Of a stretch of DNA of 30,902 bases, positions 5,678 through 13,606 are shown piece after piece (position 1 is the stretch's first letter; each line of letters begins with the position of its first letter). The stretch covers positions 1 through 30,902 of the IMG/VR virus record IMGVR_UViG_3300037041_001176, one strand, 5' to 3'. The notes under the pieces were generated by a model that worked only from the letters and a program-made list of their open reading frames with translations, was not told the DNA's origin and ran no database searches. Source of the stretch: a virus. Position numbers and translations under genes: made by a program.

Positions 5678-7855
5678 AATCAGAAAAATAACGCGCGAAT
5701 AATGCTGCTTACTCAAGACTCTGCCCAATATTTAGACTTCAGCACCATTCTAAGCACAGACAACCTTGCTGAGGTTTTGTCTGAAGAAATGCGCGCGTCT
5801 GTTGCTACTCAAGTCAACACTAGATTCACAACTGATTTACAATCTCGCACTGAGAAGCAGAAACAACTTCAAGAAATCATTAAATACGTTCTCTCACAAT
5901 CTGAGAAGAGATCCTTTCCTTTCGATGGCGCTTCTAACGTAATCTTTCCACTTATCGCCACTGCTTGCGTTGAGTTCTCCGCTAAATGTTATCCTGAAAT
6001 CTTCAAAGACGGCAACATTGTTAAAGCTAAGGTAATTGGCAACGATGATGGCGAAGTGATGAAGGACATCGAAGGCAACGAGATGCGTAATGAAGACGGT
6101 TCGATTGCTGCTCTTGATGAGACTGGCTTATTAGCTATTCAAAACGTAGGGGCGAAACTTAAGAGAGGCCAAAGAGTTGCGACAGTTCTTAACTATCAGC
6201 TAAATGAAGAGATCGAAAACTTCGAAGAAGACATGGACGCGTTGTTTGGTGCATTAAGTGCGCTAGGAACGATGTTTAAAAAAGATTATTACTCCTCTGA
6301 AGATCAAAAGCTTTGTTCTGATTTGATTTATCCTGATAAGCTAATCATGAATGATTTTTCGCCTTCTTTTGCAGCGCCTGTCACCCATATCATTGAGAAA
6401 TACCCGCAAGACGTTGTCTCTTGTATTCGCGCAGGTGATTACATTGATTTCGATTTTGACCCTAACGCTCAAGACTCAGCTTCTTTCGACAATGCTTTAG
6501 ACAAGAATGATGAGAAAAGCACTGGTGACGAAGCATCTGCTGGATTGGTCTTCTTCTTGGAGCAACACACTTGGATTGACTTAGACGGTGATGGCTATGC
6601 AGAGCCTTATATTGCAGTTGTTCACAAAGCTACAAATAAACTAGTTAAACTGGTTAAAAGATTTAAAGAAAAAGGTGTTAAGAGAAACAAGAAAGGACAG
6701 ATCCAATGCATCGAAGCAATCAACTTCTTCGTGCGCTACATCTTCATTCCTTCACCTGATGGTTCGTTCTATGGTGTAGGCTTAGGTCACTTACTTTTTA
6801 ACATCAACTCAGCAATCAACAGCTCAATCAATCAATTAACTGATGCTGGCACACTACAAAACACTGGTGGCGGGTTTATCTCTAAAGCATTAAACATTTC
6901 TGGCGGCATGAAGCCTTTCCGCCCTGCTGAATGGAAGATGTGTGACTCGTTTGGTGGAAATATCCGCGATGCAATTGTTCCTCTGCCTGTTCCAGAACCT
7001 TCTCAGACTTTGTTTGTTTTGATGCAGTTCTTGGTTAACGCTGGGAAAGAGCTTGGAAGCTTAAGAGACGTTCTAACTGGTGAGAACGCAGGGAATATCG
7101 CAGCCACGACTTACATGGGAATGGCTGAACAAGGACAGAAGCAGTTTAAAGCTGTGTTCATGCGGATCTACAACTCACTTAGAAAAGAAATCAACATTTT
7201 CTACGAGCTAGATTCTGAATATCTAAATCAAAGAAAGTACGCTGAGATTTTAGACATGAAGCTAAACGAAGTGCCGAATGTTAAAGAAGATTTTAGCATG
7301 AAAGGATATGACATCGTTCCAGTCGCAAACCCTGAAAATGTCGTCTCAATGCAAAAGTTTGCCAAGGCTCAATTCTTGATGGGCTTTATCAACTCGCCTT
7401 ACGTTGAACAAAACTTACTACACAGAACAGTATTTGAAACTGCCGGCATTGAAAACTTCGACAAGTTCATAATTCAACCACAACCACAACCAGATCCTGC
7501 TGTGCAAATGGCAACTCTTCAAGAAGAAACCAGACGCATGGAGATTCAATCTAAGACTCAAATTGAAGCGGCTAAATTAGAACTAGAGCAAATGAAGTTG
7601 CAAAGACAATCAGCAGAAACTGATTCGAAAGTTTTAGTCAACTACGCACAAGCTGGCAAATTAGTGAAAGATACTGAGATGGCAGAGAGTAGAGAGAAAC
7701 TAGACGTTCTCGACAATATAATTGACGCAGAATCAAGAAAGAGTGAGATGCAAGACCGCAAACAAGACAGAAGATTTAGAGCGGCAGTAGAGCTAGCAAA
7801 GCTAGAGAATCAGCAAGTCAAAATCCCTTCAACTGAAATCGAATTGGAGGAATAG
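5675..7855 (+). CDS. Portal protein
   Basis: This 726-residue protein forms the dodecameric portal through which DNA enters and leaves the capsid. Evidence is size, position after terL and family features: an N-terminal helical part ending in FPFDGASNVIFPLIATACVE (typical of P22-type portals), a long central domain with SFYGVGLGHLLFNINSAINS (clip/stem region), DVLTGENAGNIAATTYMGMA, and an extended Gln/Glu-rich C-terminal coiled coil (about 610-726) after a PQPQPDP hinge. Such tails form the barrel that projects into the P22 capsid. It is preceded by the shared leader at 5626-5677. Confidence 0.9.
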   Translation: MNQKNNARIMLLTQDSAQYLDFSTILSTDNLAEVLSEEMRASVATQVNTRFTTDLQSRTEKQKQLQEIIKYVLSQSEKRSFPFDGASNVIFPLIATACVEFSAKCYPEIFKDGNIVKAKVIGNDDGEVMKDIEGNEMRNEDGSIAALDETGLLAIQNVGAKLKRGQRVATVLNYQLNEEIENFEEDMDALFGALSALGTMFKKDYYSSEDQKLCSDLIYPDKLIMNDFSPSFAAPVTHIIEKYPQDVVSCIRAGDYIDFDFDPNAQDSASFDNALDKNDEKSTGDEASAGLVFFLEQHTWIDLDGDGYAEPYIAVVHKATNKLVKLVKRFKEKGVKRNKKGQIQCIEAINFFVRYIFIPSPDGSFYGVGLGHLLFNINSAINSSINQLTDAGTLQNTGGGFISKALNISGGMKPFRPAEWKMCDSFGGNIRDAIVPLPVPEPSQTLFVLMQFLVNAGKELGSLRDVLTGENAGNIAATTYMGMAEQGQKQFKAVFMRIYNSLRKEINIFYELDSEYLNQRKYAEILDMKLNEVPNVKEDFSMKGYDIVPVANPENVVSMQKFAKAQFLMGFINSPYVEQNLLHRTVFETAGIENFDKFIIQPQPQPDPAVQMATLQEETRRMEIQSKTQIEAAKLELEQMKLQRQSAETDSKVLVNYAQAGKLVKDTEMAESREKLDVLDNIIDAESRKSEMQDRKQDRRFRAAVELAKLENQQVKIPSTEIELEE

Positions 7856-7891
7856 GCCGCTGATATTTTATTAATAACCTGAGTGAACTAA

Positions 7892-8164
7892 ATGAGTAAA
7901 TTAGAAGTGCAAGAGTTAAGAGAGTGGTTAGGTAATCCAACCGCTTTGAAGTTTAAGACAATTTTAGCAAATTCTCGACTTAAATTGCTGAATGACGTGT
8001 CGCATAATTACATTGGTAGAGACCACCAGTTTAATAAAGACATCATCCTAAGTAGTCTTGGAGGCTGTGAAGCAATAGAACAAGTTTCTAATTACTTTGA
8101 CGCAAAAACAGACGAAGAGTTAGAGAGCTTACTAAAGTTATTTTTCGGAGGTGTGAGTGAGTAA
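7892..8164 (+). CDS. Small helical protein between portal and GroES-like gene
   Basis: This 90-residue helical protein (LEVQELREWLGNPTALKFKT, ending ELESLLKLFFGG) is 36 bases after the portal and overlaps the next gene by 8 bases. Small proteins of this kind follow the portal in several podoviruses, but I know of no function. The start has the TGAG element 16 bases upstream rather than a standard site. Confidence 0.6.
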   Translation: MSKLEVQELREWLGNPTALKFKTILANSRLKLLNDVSHNYIGRDHQFNKDIILSSLGGCEAIEQVSNYFDAKTDEELESLLKLFFGGVSE

Positions 8165-8495
8165 TTTAAACACTTCTGGTTTTAACGCCGTTGAATACAG
8201 AATAATCATTTTGCCTGAAGAAGTAGAAGAAACCACAAAAAACGGGATTATTATTCCCGATAAAGCGAAAGAAGAAATGCAGGGTGCTAAAACAATTGCA
8301 ACCATAATTTCTTGTGGAGCAAAAGCTTTTGATTCTAGCACTTGGAAAGACCAGCCTAAGGTTGGAGACAAAATAGTAATCCCAACATACGCGGGATACA
8401 TTTTGAACAAAAAACAAACTGATGACGGCAAAGAATACCGCATCATTTTAGATAGAGATATTCTAGCAATTAAACGTGAGGAAATATGCCAGTAA
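8157..8495 (+). CDS. GroES-like co-chaperonin (Cpn10 fold)
   Basis: This 112-residue protein reads as a GroES-type co-chaperonin that would cap the host GroEL to help fold phage proteins, most likely the capsid protein. The order of motifs fits Cpn10: NAVEYRIIILPEE (about 10-22, strand 1), a mobile-loop-like stretch ETTKNGIIIPDKAKEE (about 25-40), TIATIISCGAKAF, then KVGDKIVIPTYAG (about 68-80) and EYRIILDRDILAIK near the end. The start is GTG with GGAGG just upstream, inside the end of the previous gene. It overlaps the scaffold gene by 10 bases. Known analogues are T4 gp31 and other phage GroES-like proteins. Confidence 0.85.
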   Translation: MSNLNTSGFNAVEYRIIILPEEVEETTKNGIIIPDKAKEEMQGAKTIATIISCGAKAFDSSTWKDQPKVGDKIVIPTYAGYILNKKQTDDGKEYRIILDRDILAIKREEICQ

Positions 8496-9451
8496 TCGAC
8501 CGCTCTGAAGAAATTGATTTAGACATTGGAGTCCAAATCGAAGACGAAGCTCCTGAGAAAGAAATCGCTCCTAATCCAATCTTTGAAGAGATGGAAGAGG
8601 AAGAAGCTGAAGAAGCCCCAAGATTTGATCCGAAAGCTGAGGAAAGAGCATTTTATCAGTCTCTTTCTGAAACTGAAAAGGAAGCTTGGGACAGAGGCTG
8701 GAGAACTGGCAGATTCTTCAAAGGAAAATATAAGGATGGTACTCCGAAACCGCATAAATCAGCCGAAGACTTTTTGGCTATGCAGGAAAAGGAAACTCCA
8801 ATCTTAAATGAGAGAAACAGAAAACTAGCTAAAGAAAAAACAGTCCTTGAAACACAAGTAGCTGAACTGGGCAAACAAATGCAAGTTCTGTTAAATGTTC
8901 AAAAGATTGCCCAAGAGAGCCAGTTCACAAAATCTTACGCTTCTTTAGACGAAGCAGAAGAAAACGCTATTCTTGAAGGTGACGTTGCTAAGGTTAGAGC
9001 TATTCGTCAACAGCGTGATGACTTAGCTAAGTCAAAAGTTGTTTTTGATGAGCCTGAAGTCGAGCAACCAAAAAATCAAATCAATCGCGATGAAAAAGCG
9101 CTTTTTGATAATTGGACTGCTGACAACACTTGGTTTCATCAAGACAAAGTATTGCAAGCAGTAGCGGCGGCATATTTCGGGGATTTATCCGAAAGAATCC
9201 CTCTTCAAGAAAGGTTAGAAATGGTCACTGAAGAAGTAGAGAAACGCTTTAGCGACAAACTGGGAATTTCAAAAGCTCCTAGAATCGAATCTGGTCAAAG
9301 AGGAATCAAGACTGGAAAAGCGCAACACTCTTACAGCGACCTTCCTGCCGATGTTCGTAAGAATTGTGATTTTATGGCTAAAAGACATAACTTCTCAAAA
9401 GACCAAGTTGCTAGAATGCAACAAGAGGCAATCAAAGAATATTTTAATTAA
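8486..9451 (+). CDS. Scaffolding protein
   Basis: This 321-residue acidic protein is the likely scaffold for prohead assembly. Its N-terminus is very rich in Asp/Glu (residues about 5-55), the middle has a long coiled coil (ERNRKLAKEKTVLETQVAEL, about 109-130), and a basic helical C-terminus (KRHNFSKDQVARMQQEAIKE) would contact capsid subunits. This charge layout, and its place between portal and capsid genes, are typical. It starts 10 bases inside the GroES-like gene. Confidence 0.8.
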   Translation: MPVIDRSEEIDLDIGVQIEDEAPEKEIAPNPIFEEMEEEEAEEAPRFDPKAEERAFYQSLSETEKEAWDRGWRTGRFFKGKYKDGTPKPHKSAEDFLAMQEKETPILNERNRKLAKEKTVLETQVAELGKQMQVLLNVQKIAQESQFTKSYASLDEAEENAILEGDVAKVRAIRQQRDDLAKSKVVFDEPEVEQPKNQINRDEKALFDNWTADNTWFHQDKVLQAVAAAYFGDLSERIPLQERLEMVTEEVEKRFSDKLGISKAPRIESGQRGIKTGKAQHSYSDLPADVRKNCDFMAKRHNFSKDQVARMQQEAIKEYFN

Positions 9452-9465
9452 ACTGAGGTAATCAT

Positions 9466-9981
9466 ATGACTAAAGAATCAGCTAGAATACAAAAATCACA
9501 CTCTCAAGAAAGATTGGAAATCCAAGATTCAAGAGAATCACGACCAACTACTAGAGACCATGAGGTTGTCAAAATGCCTGATGGAAGAGAATTTATTAGC
9601 AGCCCCCGCACCTCCCTAAAAAGAGCCGGTGCGCTATCTGACTTGCCTCAAAAAGCAGGTTTTTTACGCAGATGGGTTTCGTCTAATATACCCGGCAGAA
9701 TCCAAGATTTGATCGATCTTGGCTACCGACCAGCTACCGATGAAAACGGCATTGAAATTGCTCCAATACGCGGTGGTACGAATAAACAGGGCGAAACCTT
9801 CATGAGGTACGCCATGGAAATTTCTGAGGAAATGAACGCAAAAATTGAGAGAGATAAAAAAATTAAATCTGAAGCAAATCGTCAAGAACATCTAGATAAG
9901 ATGAAAGGCGCGAGCTTGGGGTTCAAGTCTTCAACCTACATTGGGCAAGACACAACAAAATTCGTAACTAAACAAAATTAA
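9466..9981 (+). CDS. Conserved head-module protein, unknown function
   Basis: This 171-residue charged protein has a disordered, basic N-terminus and a core with FLRRWVSSNIPGRIQDLIDL (about 66-85) and GYRPATDENG, then a Gly/Lys segment (RGGTNKQGETFMRYAMEIS) and a helical end. Similar proteins with RRW and YEYV/GYRPA-like cores occur next to scaffold genes in other phages, without known function. The start has TGAGGT about 9 bases upstream. It may be a minor scaffold or internal protein. Confidence 0.65.
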   Translation: MTKESARIQKSHSQERLEIQDSRESRPTTRDHEVVKMPDGREFISSPRTSLKRAGALSDLPQKAGFLRRWVSSNIPGRIQDLIDLGYRPATDENGIEIAPIRGGTNKQGETFMRYAMEISEEMNAKIERDKKIKSEANRQEHLDKMKGASLGFKSSTYIGQDTTKFVTKQN

Positions 9982-9986
9982 AAAAT

Positions 9987-10598
9987 ATGGCAAACGCTAA
10001 TATCCCTTCTGGTCTTAGACCAATTAAGAACTCTCCGTTCAACGAGATTCCTAAAAACTACTACTACGTCCCTTCAAGCTATGCAACTGCATTGTTTATT
10101 GGCGATCCTGTAATCAAGACTGGAACTTCTAACACCGCTGCTGTTTTAGGCGATGGAAGACCTTTCGCGGCTGGTTCTTTACCAGAAATCAATAAAGCAA
10201 CTGCTGGTGATGCTAATAAAATCACTGGTGTTATTATTGGCTTTTTGGCTATCCCAACCAACCTAAACGTAGCTTACAATCCAGCCTCTACTGAAAGAGT
10301 TGCTATCGTTGCTGACAGCCCACTTCAAGAATTCGAAATTCAAGAAGAAACTGCTGGCACTGCTTTGGCTGTTACTTCTGTTGGCTTGAACGCAAACTTA
10401 GTATTCGCTGAATCTGGCTCAACTGTCACTGGCTTGTCTGGTGTAGAATTGGACACTTCAACTCCTGCTACTGACGCAACTTACCAACTTAAAATCTTAA
10501 GATTGCTGGATGCTCCTGAAAATGCTATTGGTCAACACGCTAAATGGCGCGTTAAAATCAATAACCACACAGAAGCAAATATCGTTGCTGGAATCTAA
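9987..10598 (+). CDS. Head decoration-type structural protein
   Basis: This 203-residue protein, low in charge and rich in Ala/Thr/Gly, begins MANANIPSGLRPIKNSPFN, an opening seen in many phage structural proteins encoded just before the capsid gene. The visible pattern continues YYYVPSSYATALFIGDPVIK and then beta-rich segments. I call it a capsid-associated or decoration protein by context and composition. There is no Shine-Dalgarno site; an A/T run precedes the ATG. Confidence 0.65.
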   Translation: MANANIPSGLRPIKNSPFNEIPKNYYYVPSSYATALFIGDPVIKTGTSNTAAVLGDGRPFAAGSLPEINKATAGDANKITGVIIGFLAIPTNLNVAYNPASTERVAIVADSPLQEFEIQEETAGTALAVTSVGLNANLVFAESGSTVTGLSGVELDTSTPATDATYQLKILRLLDAPENAIGQHAKWRVKINNHTEANIVAGI

Positions 10599-10623
10599 CT
10601 TATTAACTTAAAATAAATAAATC

Positions 10624-11529
10624 ATGTCTGTAATTGTAACAGGTACTATCCCTAAAGCACTAAAACCAGGAGTAAAAACTTTCTGGGGTTCTTATACCGA
10701 AGACGATCTTCTTGCCGCTAAACTCCTTAAAATGGAAACTACCGACGAGCAGTTCGATGAAGATGTGTTAGTTAGCCCATTCGGCTTACTAACCGCTAAA
10801 AACGAAGGCGCGGGCGTTGATTACGATTCAATGACTCAAGGCTATGTGACTAGATACCAACAAAGAACTCGTGCTTTGGGTTATCAAGTTTCTTGGGAAG
10901 CTCGCAAGTTTGGTAAGTATCTTAACGTGGTTTCTAAAGGTAACGAATTCCTTTCTGCATCTCTTCGTGAGACTAAAGAAGTGGATGTTGCTGACCTTTT
11001 CAACAACGGCTTTAATACTAACTACACTTTTGGCGATGGTAAAAAGTTCTTTGCAACTGACCACCCTTCTCGCGCTGGCAACTTTTCAAACACTCTTGCA
11101 ACTCCGCAAGATCTTTGTGAAGAAGCTTTGGAAGAATTGTGTGTTCAAATCAAAGAAACTAACAACGACAGAGGAATTAAAGCTAGAATTAAACCAGTTC
11201 TTCTTCAAGTTCCTTCTGCTTTGATGTTTGAAGCTACTCGTATTCTTGAGTCTCAACTTCGTGTTAATACCGCTAATAACGATATTAACGCTTTGAAAAA
11301 TATGGGTCTATTTTCACAAGGAATCGTGGTTAACCCACACCTTGAGTCAAATGATGCTTATTTCATCAAAACTGACGCTCCAGAAGGTGCTAAAATGATC
11401 ACCGCTGTTCAAGGTGAATTTAGCAACGATGGTGCTTTTGAATCTGGAGATCATAAATACAAAATTATGACTTCTTACTCAATTGGTGTTACTGATCCAC
11501 GCGGCTACTTCGCTTCTGAAGGAGTTTAG
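10624..11529 (+). CDS. Major capsid protein (HK97 fold, gpT-like)
   Basis: This 301-residue protein is the main shell subunit. It lacks a long acidic delta domain, as expected when a separate scaffold exists. Segments typical of Mu gpT-like and podoviral capsid proteins are KKFFATDHPSRAGNFSNTLA (about 140-159), a long spine helix (LCEEALEELCVQIKETNNDR) and VLLQVPSALMFEATRILESQ (about 193-212) followed by a segment before the strands of the A domain. It follows the scaffold and decoration genes. No Shine-Dalgarno site is visible (upstream AAATAAATAAATC), which is odd for what should be the most abundant virion protein. A G6/C6 hairpin lies 27 bases after the stop. Confidence 0.85.
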   Translation: MSVIVTGTIPKALKPGVKTFWGSYTEDDLLAAKLLKMETTDEQFDEDVLVSPFGLLTAKNEGAGVDYDSMTQGYVTRYQQRTRALGYQVSWEARKFGKYLNVVSKGNEFLSASLRETKEVDVADLFNNGFNTNYTFGDGKKFFATDHPSRAGNFSNTLATPQDLCEEALEELCVQIKETNNDRGIKARIKPVLLQVPSALMFEATRILESQLRVNTANNDINALKNMGLFSQGIVVNPHLESNDAYFIKTDAPEGAKMITAVQGEFSNDGAFESGDHKYKIMTSYSIGVTDPRGYFASEGV

Positions 11530-11556
11530 TTATCAACTGTTGTCCTAATGGGTAAA

Positions 11557-11575
11557 GGGGGGTGAGATTCCCCCC
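11557..11575 (+). terminator. G6/C6 hairpin after capsid gene
   Basis: Six G (11557-11562), a 7-base loop TGAGATT and six C (11570-11575) form a very stable short hairpin between the capsid gene and the next. There is no U-run directly after it (ACAACTAAATTTT), so it is not a classic terminator. It may act as a partial terminator, or as a 3' mRNA-stabilising structure that keeps the capsid message abundant. Confidence 0.5.
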
Positions 11576-11595
11576 ACAACTAAATTTTAAATATT

Positions 11596-12294
11596 ATGAC
11601 ATCTACTAATTTCACTAAAGGCGTTAATAACATTACCGCTCAAAACATTTTGGGACAAATGATCCAATTAGATCCAACCCAAATGCACACCTATTTTAAC
11701 GATTTTGACGCTTACGCAGCAGCAGATTGGACTGTAACCGAAACTCAAGCTGGTGCTACTCAAGCATTAACTAATGTTGATGGTGGCGTTCTTTTGCTTA
11801 CTAACTCAGCAGCTGATGATGATTTAAACGCTTTGCAAAAAGTTGGTGAATCATTTAAGTTCCAAGCTGGTAAAAAGTTATTCTTTAAAGCAAGATTTGC
11901 TGTTTCTGATGCAACTCAATCTGATTTTGTTATTGGTCTTCAAATCACTGACACAACTCCTTTGGCTGTAACTGATGGCGTTTACTTCAGAAAAGACGAT
12001 GGCGATGCTAACTTAGATTTTGTTGTTGTTAAAGATTCAACAGCATCAACTGCGACTGCGATTGCTACTGTTGTTGCTGCAACCTACATTACTGTTGGCT
12101 TTTACTACAATGGCGTTGATGAAGTGGTTTATGCTGCTTCAACTAATAGCTTGAATCCAACTGTTTTAGGCAAATTAGCAACCACCAATCTTCCTGATGA
12201 TGAAGAATTGACTATCTCTTTTGGTATTCAAAACGGCGAAGCGGTAGCTAAAACTTTGTCTGTTGATTACATCTTTGTAGCTAAAGAAAGATAA
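11596..12294 (+). CDS. Beta-sandwich decoration/structural protein
   Basis: This 232-residue Thr/Ala/Asp-rich protein begins NITAQNILGQMIQLDPTQMH and then reads as a jelly-roll or concanavalin-like sandwich: DWTVTETQAG, GGVLLLTNSAADDD, FKFQAGKKLFFKARFAV, ATYITVGFYYNG, LTISFGIQNG and VDYIFVAKE. Such proteins are found next to capsid genes in podoviruses as head decoration. The start lacks a Shine-Dalgarno site. The function is inferred from fold-like pattern and location. Confidence 0.6.
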   Translation: MTSTNFTKGVNNITAQNILGQMIQLDPTQMHTYFNDFDAYAAADWTVTETQAGATQALTNVDGGVLLLTNSAADDDLNALQKVGESFKFQAGKKLFFKARFAVSDATQSDFVIGLQITDTTPLAVTDGVYFRKDDGDANLDFVVVKDSTASTATAIATVVAATYITVGFYYNGVDEVVYAASTNSLNPTVLGKLATTNLPDDEELTISFGIQNGEAVAKTLSVDYIFVAKER

Positions 12295-12307
12295 ATCAGG
12301 AGCAATC

Positions 12308-12955
12308 ATGCGTAGAATAGAAATCGACATGGATTTGGCTGACGTTGATGATGATGGAGTTTTCCAAAATCAAACACTAGGCGGCGCGGGAAACTTCACT
12401 CTTAACGGAGCTGGAGTTTCTGGTGGCGAATGGGTCACGCCAGATCTATTTGCTAAACAAATTGGCTTTGCTTCAACTGGCAATATCTCAGGAGTGACTT
12501 TTACTGTTTCTGGTTATTTAGACAAAAACAAAACAATTGCTATTTCTGAAGCATTAGTTGGCCCTAACAACAACACAGTAGAAACAACGAATTACTTTTA
12601 TTCAATTCAGAGTATTTCTGCTGGCGGAGCTGTTGGAACCAATACGAAAGCTGGCCCAGTTGATGAAGCCGTTTCCCCGATTATTCCTATTGCTAGGACT
12701 AATTCAGACAGAAATGAGCGACAAGTTGGCTTGACTTTTATTGTGACTGGAACTATCAATTATACTGTCCAACAAACTAATGACAATGTCCAAAGTTTGA
12801 CCGACAGAACCTTTAATTGGTTAGATAGTGATGATTCTGCTGTGGTTGGAGCAACTGCTTCAAAAAACAGTAATTACATCGCAATTCCTCAAGCAATGAG
12901 AGTTAAAATCAATTCTTACTCTTCTGGTGCTGAATTATTAATCCAAGTGAACTAA
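12308..12955 (+). CDS. Structural protein, beta-rich
   Basis: This 215-residue protein of low charge, rich in Asn/Gly/Ser/Thr, begins MRRIEIDMDLADVDDDGV and then alternates short strands (SGVTFTVSGYLD, QVGLTFIVTGTINYTVQQTN, IAIPQAMRVKINSYSSG). The start has CAGGAG about 6 bases upstream. Composition and place among head genes point to a capsid-associated or connector-adjacent structural protein. No family is recognised. Confidence 0.55.
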   Translation: MRRIEIDMDLADVDDDGVFQNQTLGGAGNFTLNGAGVSGGEWVTPDLFAKQIGFASTGNISGVTFTVSGYLDKNKTIAISEALVGPNNNTVETTNYFYSIQSISAGGAVGTNTKAGPVDEAVSPIIPIARTNSDRNERQVGLTFIVTGTINYTVQQTNDNVQSLTDRTFNWLDSDDSAVVGATASKNSNYIAIPQAMRVKINSYSSGAELLIQVN

Positions 12956-12956
12956 T

Positions 12957-13172
12957 ATGGACTACCGAGTAATATGCGACAGGACAGGCTTCAAGAAATG
13001 GCGCTCAGAATGTCGCTATGAATGGAATGGCAAATTAGTTTGGAGTAAGGTCTGGAGGAGAAGACAACCGCAGGACACGCCGATTGTTTATCCTCCAGCC
13101 CAACCAATACCAGATGCAAGACCGGAAACAACAGACACTTTTATTAACGTGCCAGCACCTGATTACGATTAA
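12957..13172 (+). CDS. Conserved small phage protein (DRTGFK motif)
   Basis: This 71-residue protein starts 1 base after the preceding stop. It has the pattern I know from many phages: a start like MDYRVICDRTGFKKWRSE, then EWNGKLVWSKVWRRRQPQD and a Pro-rich end (PIPDARPETTD). These proteins occur in structural modules, often near head-completion genes. Their exact function is not known to me. The two Cys (C7, C19) might bind metal. Confidence 0.65.
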   Translation: MDYRVICDRTGFKKWRSECRYEWNGKLVWSKVWRRRQPQDTPIVYPPAQPIPDARPETTDTFINVPAPDYD

Positions 13173-13174
13173 AT

Positions 13175-13441
13175 ATGAAAAAGAAATCAGTTAGCCTTAG
13201 CGTTGGTCGTGGCGAGAAATCCAAGAGTGGAGGCCTCACTGCCAAAGGAAGAGCTAAATATAACGCAGCTACAGGGAGCAATCTTAAGCCTGCTGTAAGT
13301 AAAAAACAGGCTGAAAAAAGCCCTAAGGCTGCCGCTAGAAGAAAATCTTTTTGCGCTAGAATGTCTGGAGTTAAAGGGCCGACTAGTAAAGATGGTAAAC
13401 CAACAAGAAAAGGTTTGGCATTGAAAAAATGGGACTGTTAG
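13175..13441 (+). CDS. Lys-rich phage protein (probably DUF6321)
   Basis: This 88-residue, very basic protein has the pattern GGLTAKGRAKYNAATGSNLK (about 19-38), then ARRKSFCARMSGVKGPTSKD (about 54-73) and ends with KPTRKGLALKKWDC. The conserved FCARM and KPTRK/W-C ending match what I remember of the DUF6321 family, common in phage head regions. Its charge suggests nucleic-acid contact, perhaps in the virion, but function is unknown. Start at ATG 13175 directly follows the previous gene. Confidence 0.7.
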   Translation: MKKKSVSLSVGRGEKSKSGGLTAKGRAKYNAATGSNLKPAVSKKQAEKSPKAAARRKSFCARMSGVKGPTSKDGKPTRKGLALKKWDC

Positions 13442-13466
13442 TTTTAATTAAACAATTGCTAAACAT

Positions 13467-13508
13467 ATGAAAAAATGCGGAACTAAAAAAGGCGGAAAAA
13501 AGAAATAA
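13467..13508 (+). CDS. Possible Lys-rich micropeptide (13 aa)
   Basis: ATG at 13467 gives MKKCGTKKGGKKK and a stop. There is no ribosome-binding site. The peptide echoes the Lys-rich character of the preceding protein, and short Lys/Gly peptides of this type are sometimes seen in phage head regions. It is very short and could be chance in an A-rich stretch. Confidence 0.25.
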   Translation: MKKCGTKKGGKKK

Positions 13509-13568
13509 CGCTTGCAACAATAAAAACGAAGATCTAAAAAATAATACAGCTTCTTTTGAGTAAATGTA
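13509..13568 (+). promoter_or_regulatory. Candidate late leader/promoter B
   Basis: AAGAAATAA followed by CGCTTGCAA (13509-13517) repeats the arrangement at 5616-5634. TTGCAA (13512-13517) and TAAAAA (13535-13540), 17 bases apart, form a weak sigma70-like promoter. TGAGTAAATGTA (13557-13568) follows. The ATG in it is followed at once by TAG, a start-stop pair. Confidence 0.35.
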
Positions 13569-13606
13569 GTTAAGCTGAGATATAAAAACTAAACTCTCAA
13601 AAGAAG
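13550..13606 (+). promoter_or_regulatory. Inverted repeat masking the ribosome-binding site
   Basis: CTTCTTTTGAG (13550-13560) is the exact complement of CTCAAAAGAAG (13596-13606), with a 35-base loop. The 3' arm ends at the base before the ATG at 13607 and contains AAGAAG, the only purine tract there that could bind the ribosome. In the mRNA the stem would hide the start site, so translation of the next gene may be conditional. A protein operator at DNA level is the alternative. Confidence 0.55.

Noticed and set aside
8138-8446. 102-codon minus-strand frame over the GroES-like gene
   Set aside because: Antisense shadow; the plus-strand frame has clear Cpn10 features and overlaps correctly with its neighbours.
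10871-11224. 117-codon plus-strand frame inside the capsid gene
   Set aside because: Leu/Thr-rich shadow of the capsid gene in another frame, without a ribosome-binding site.
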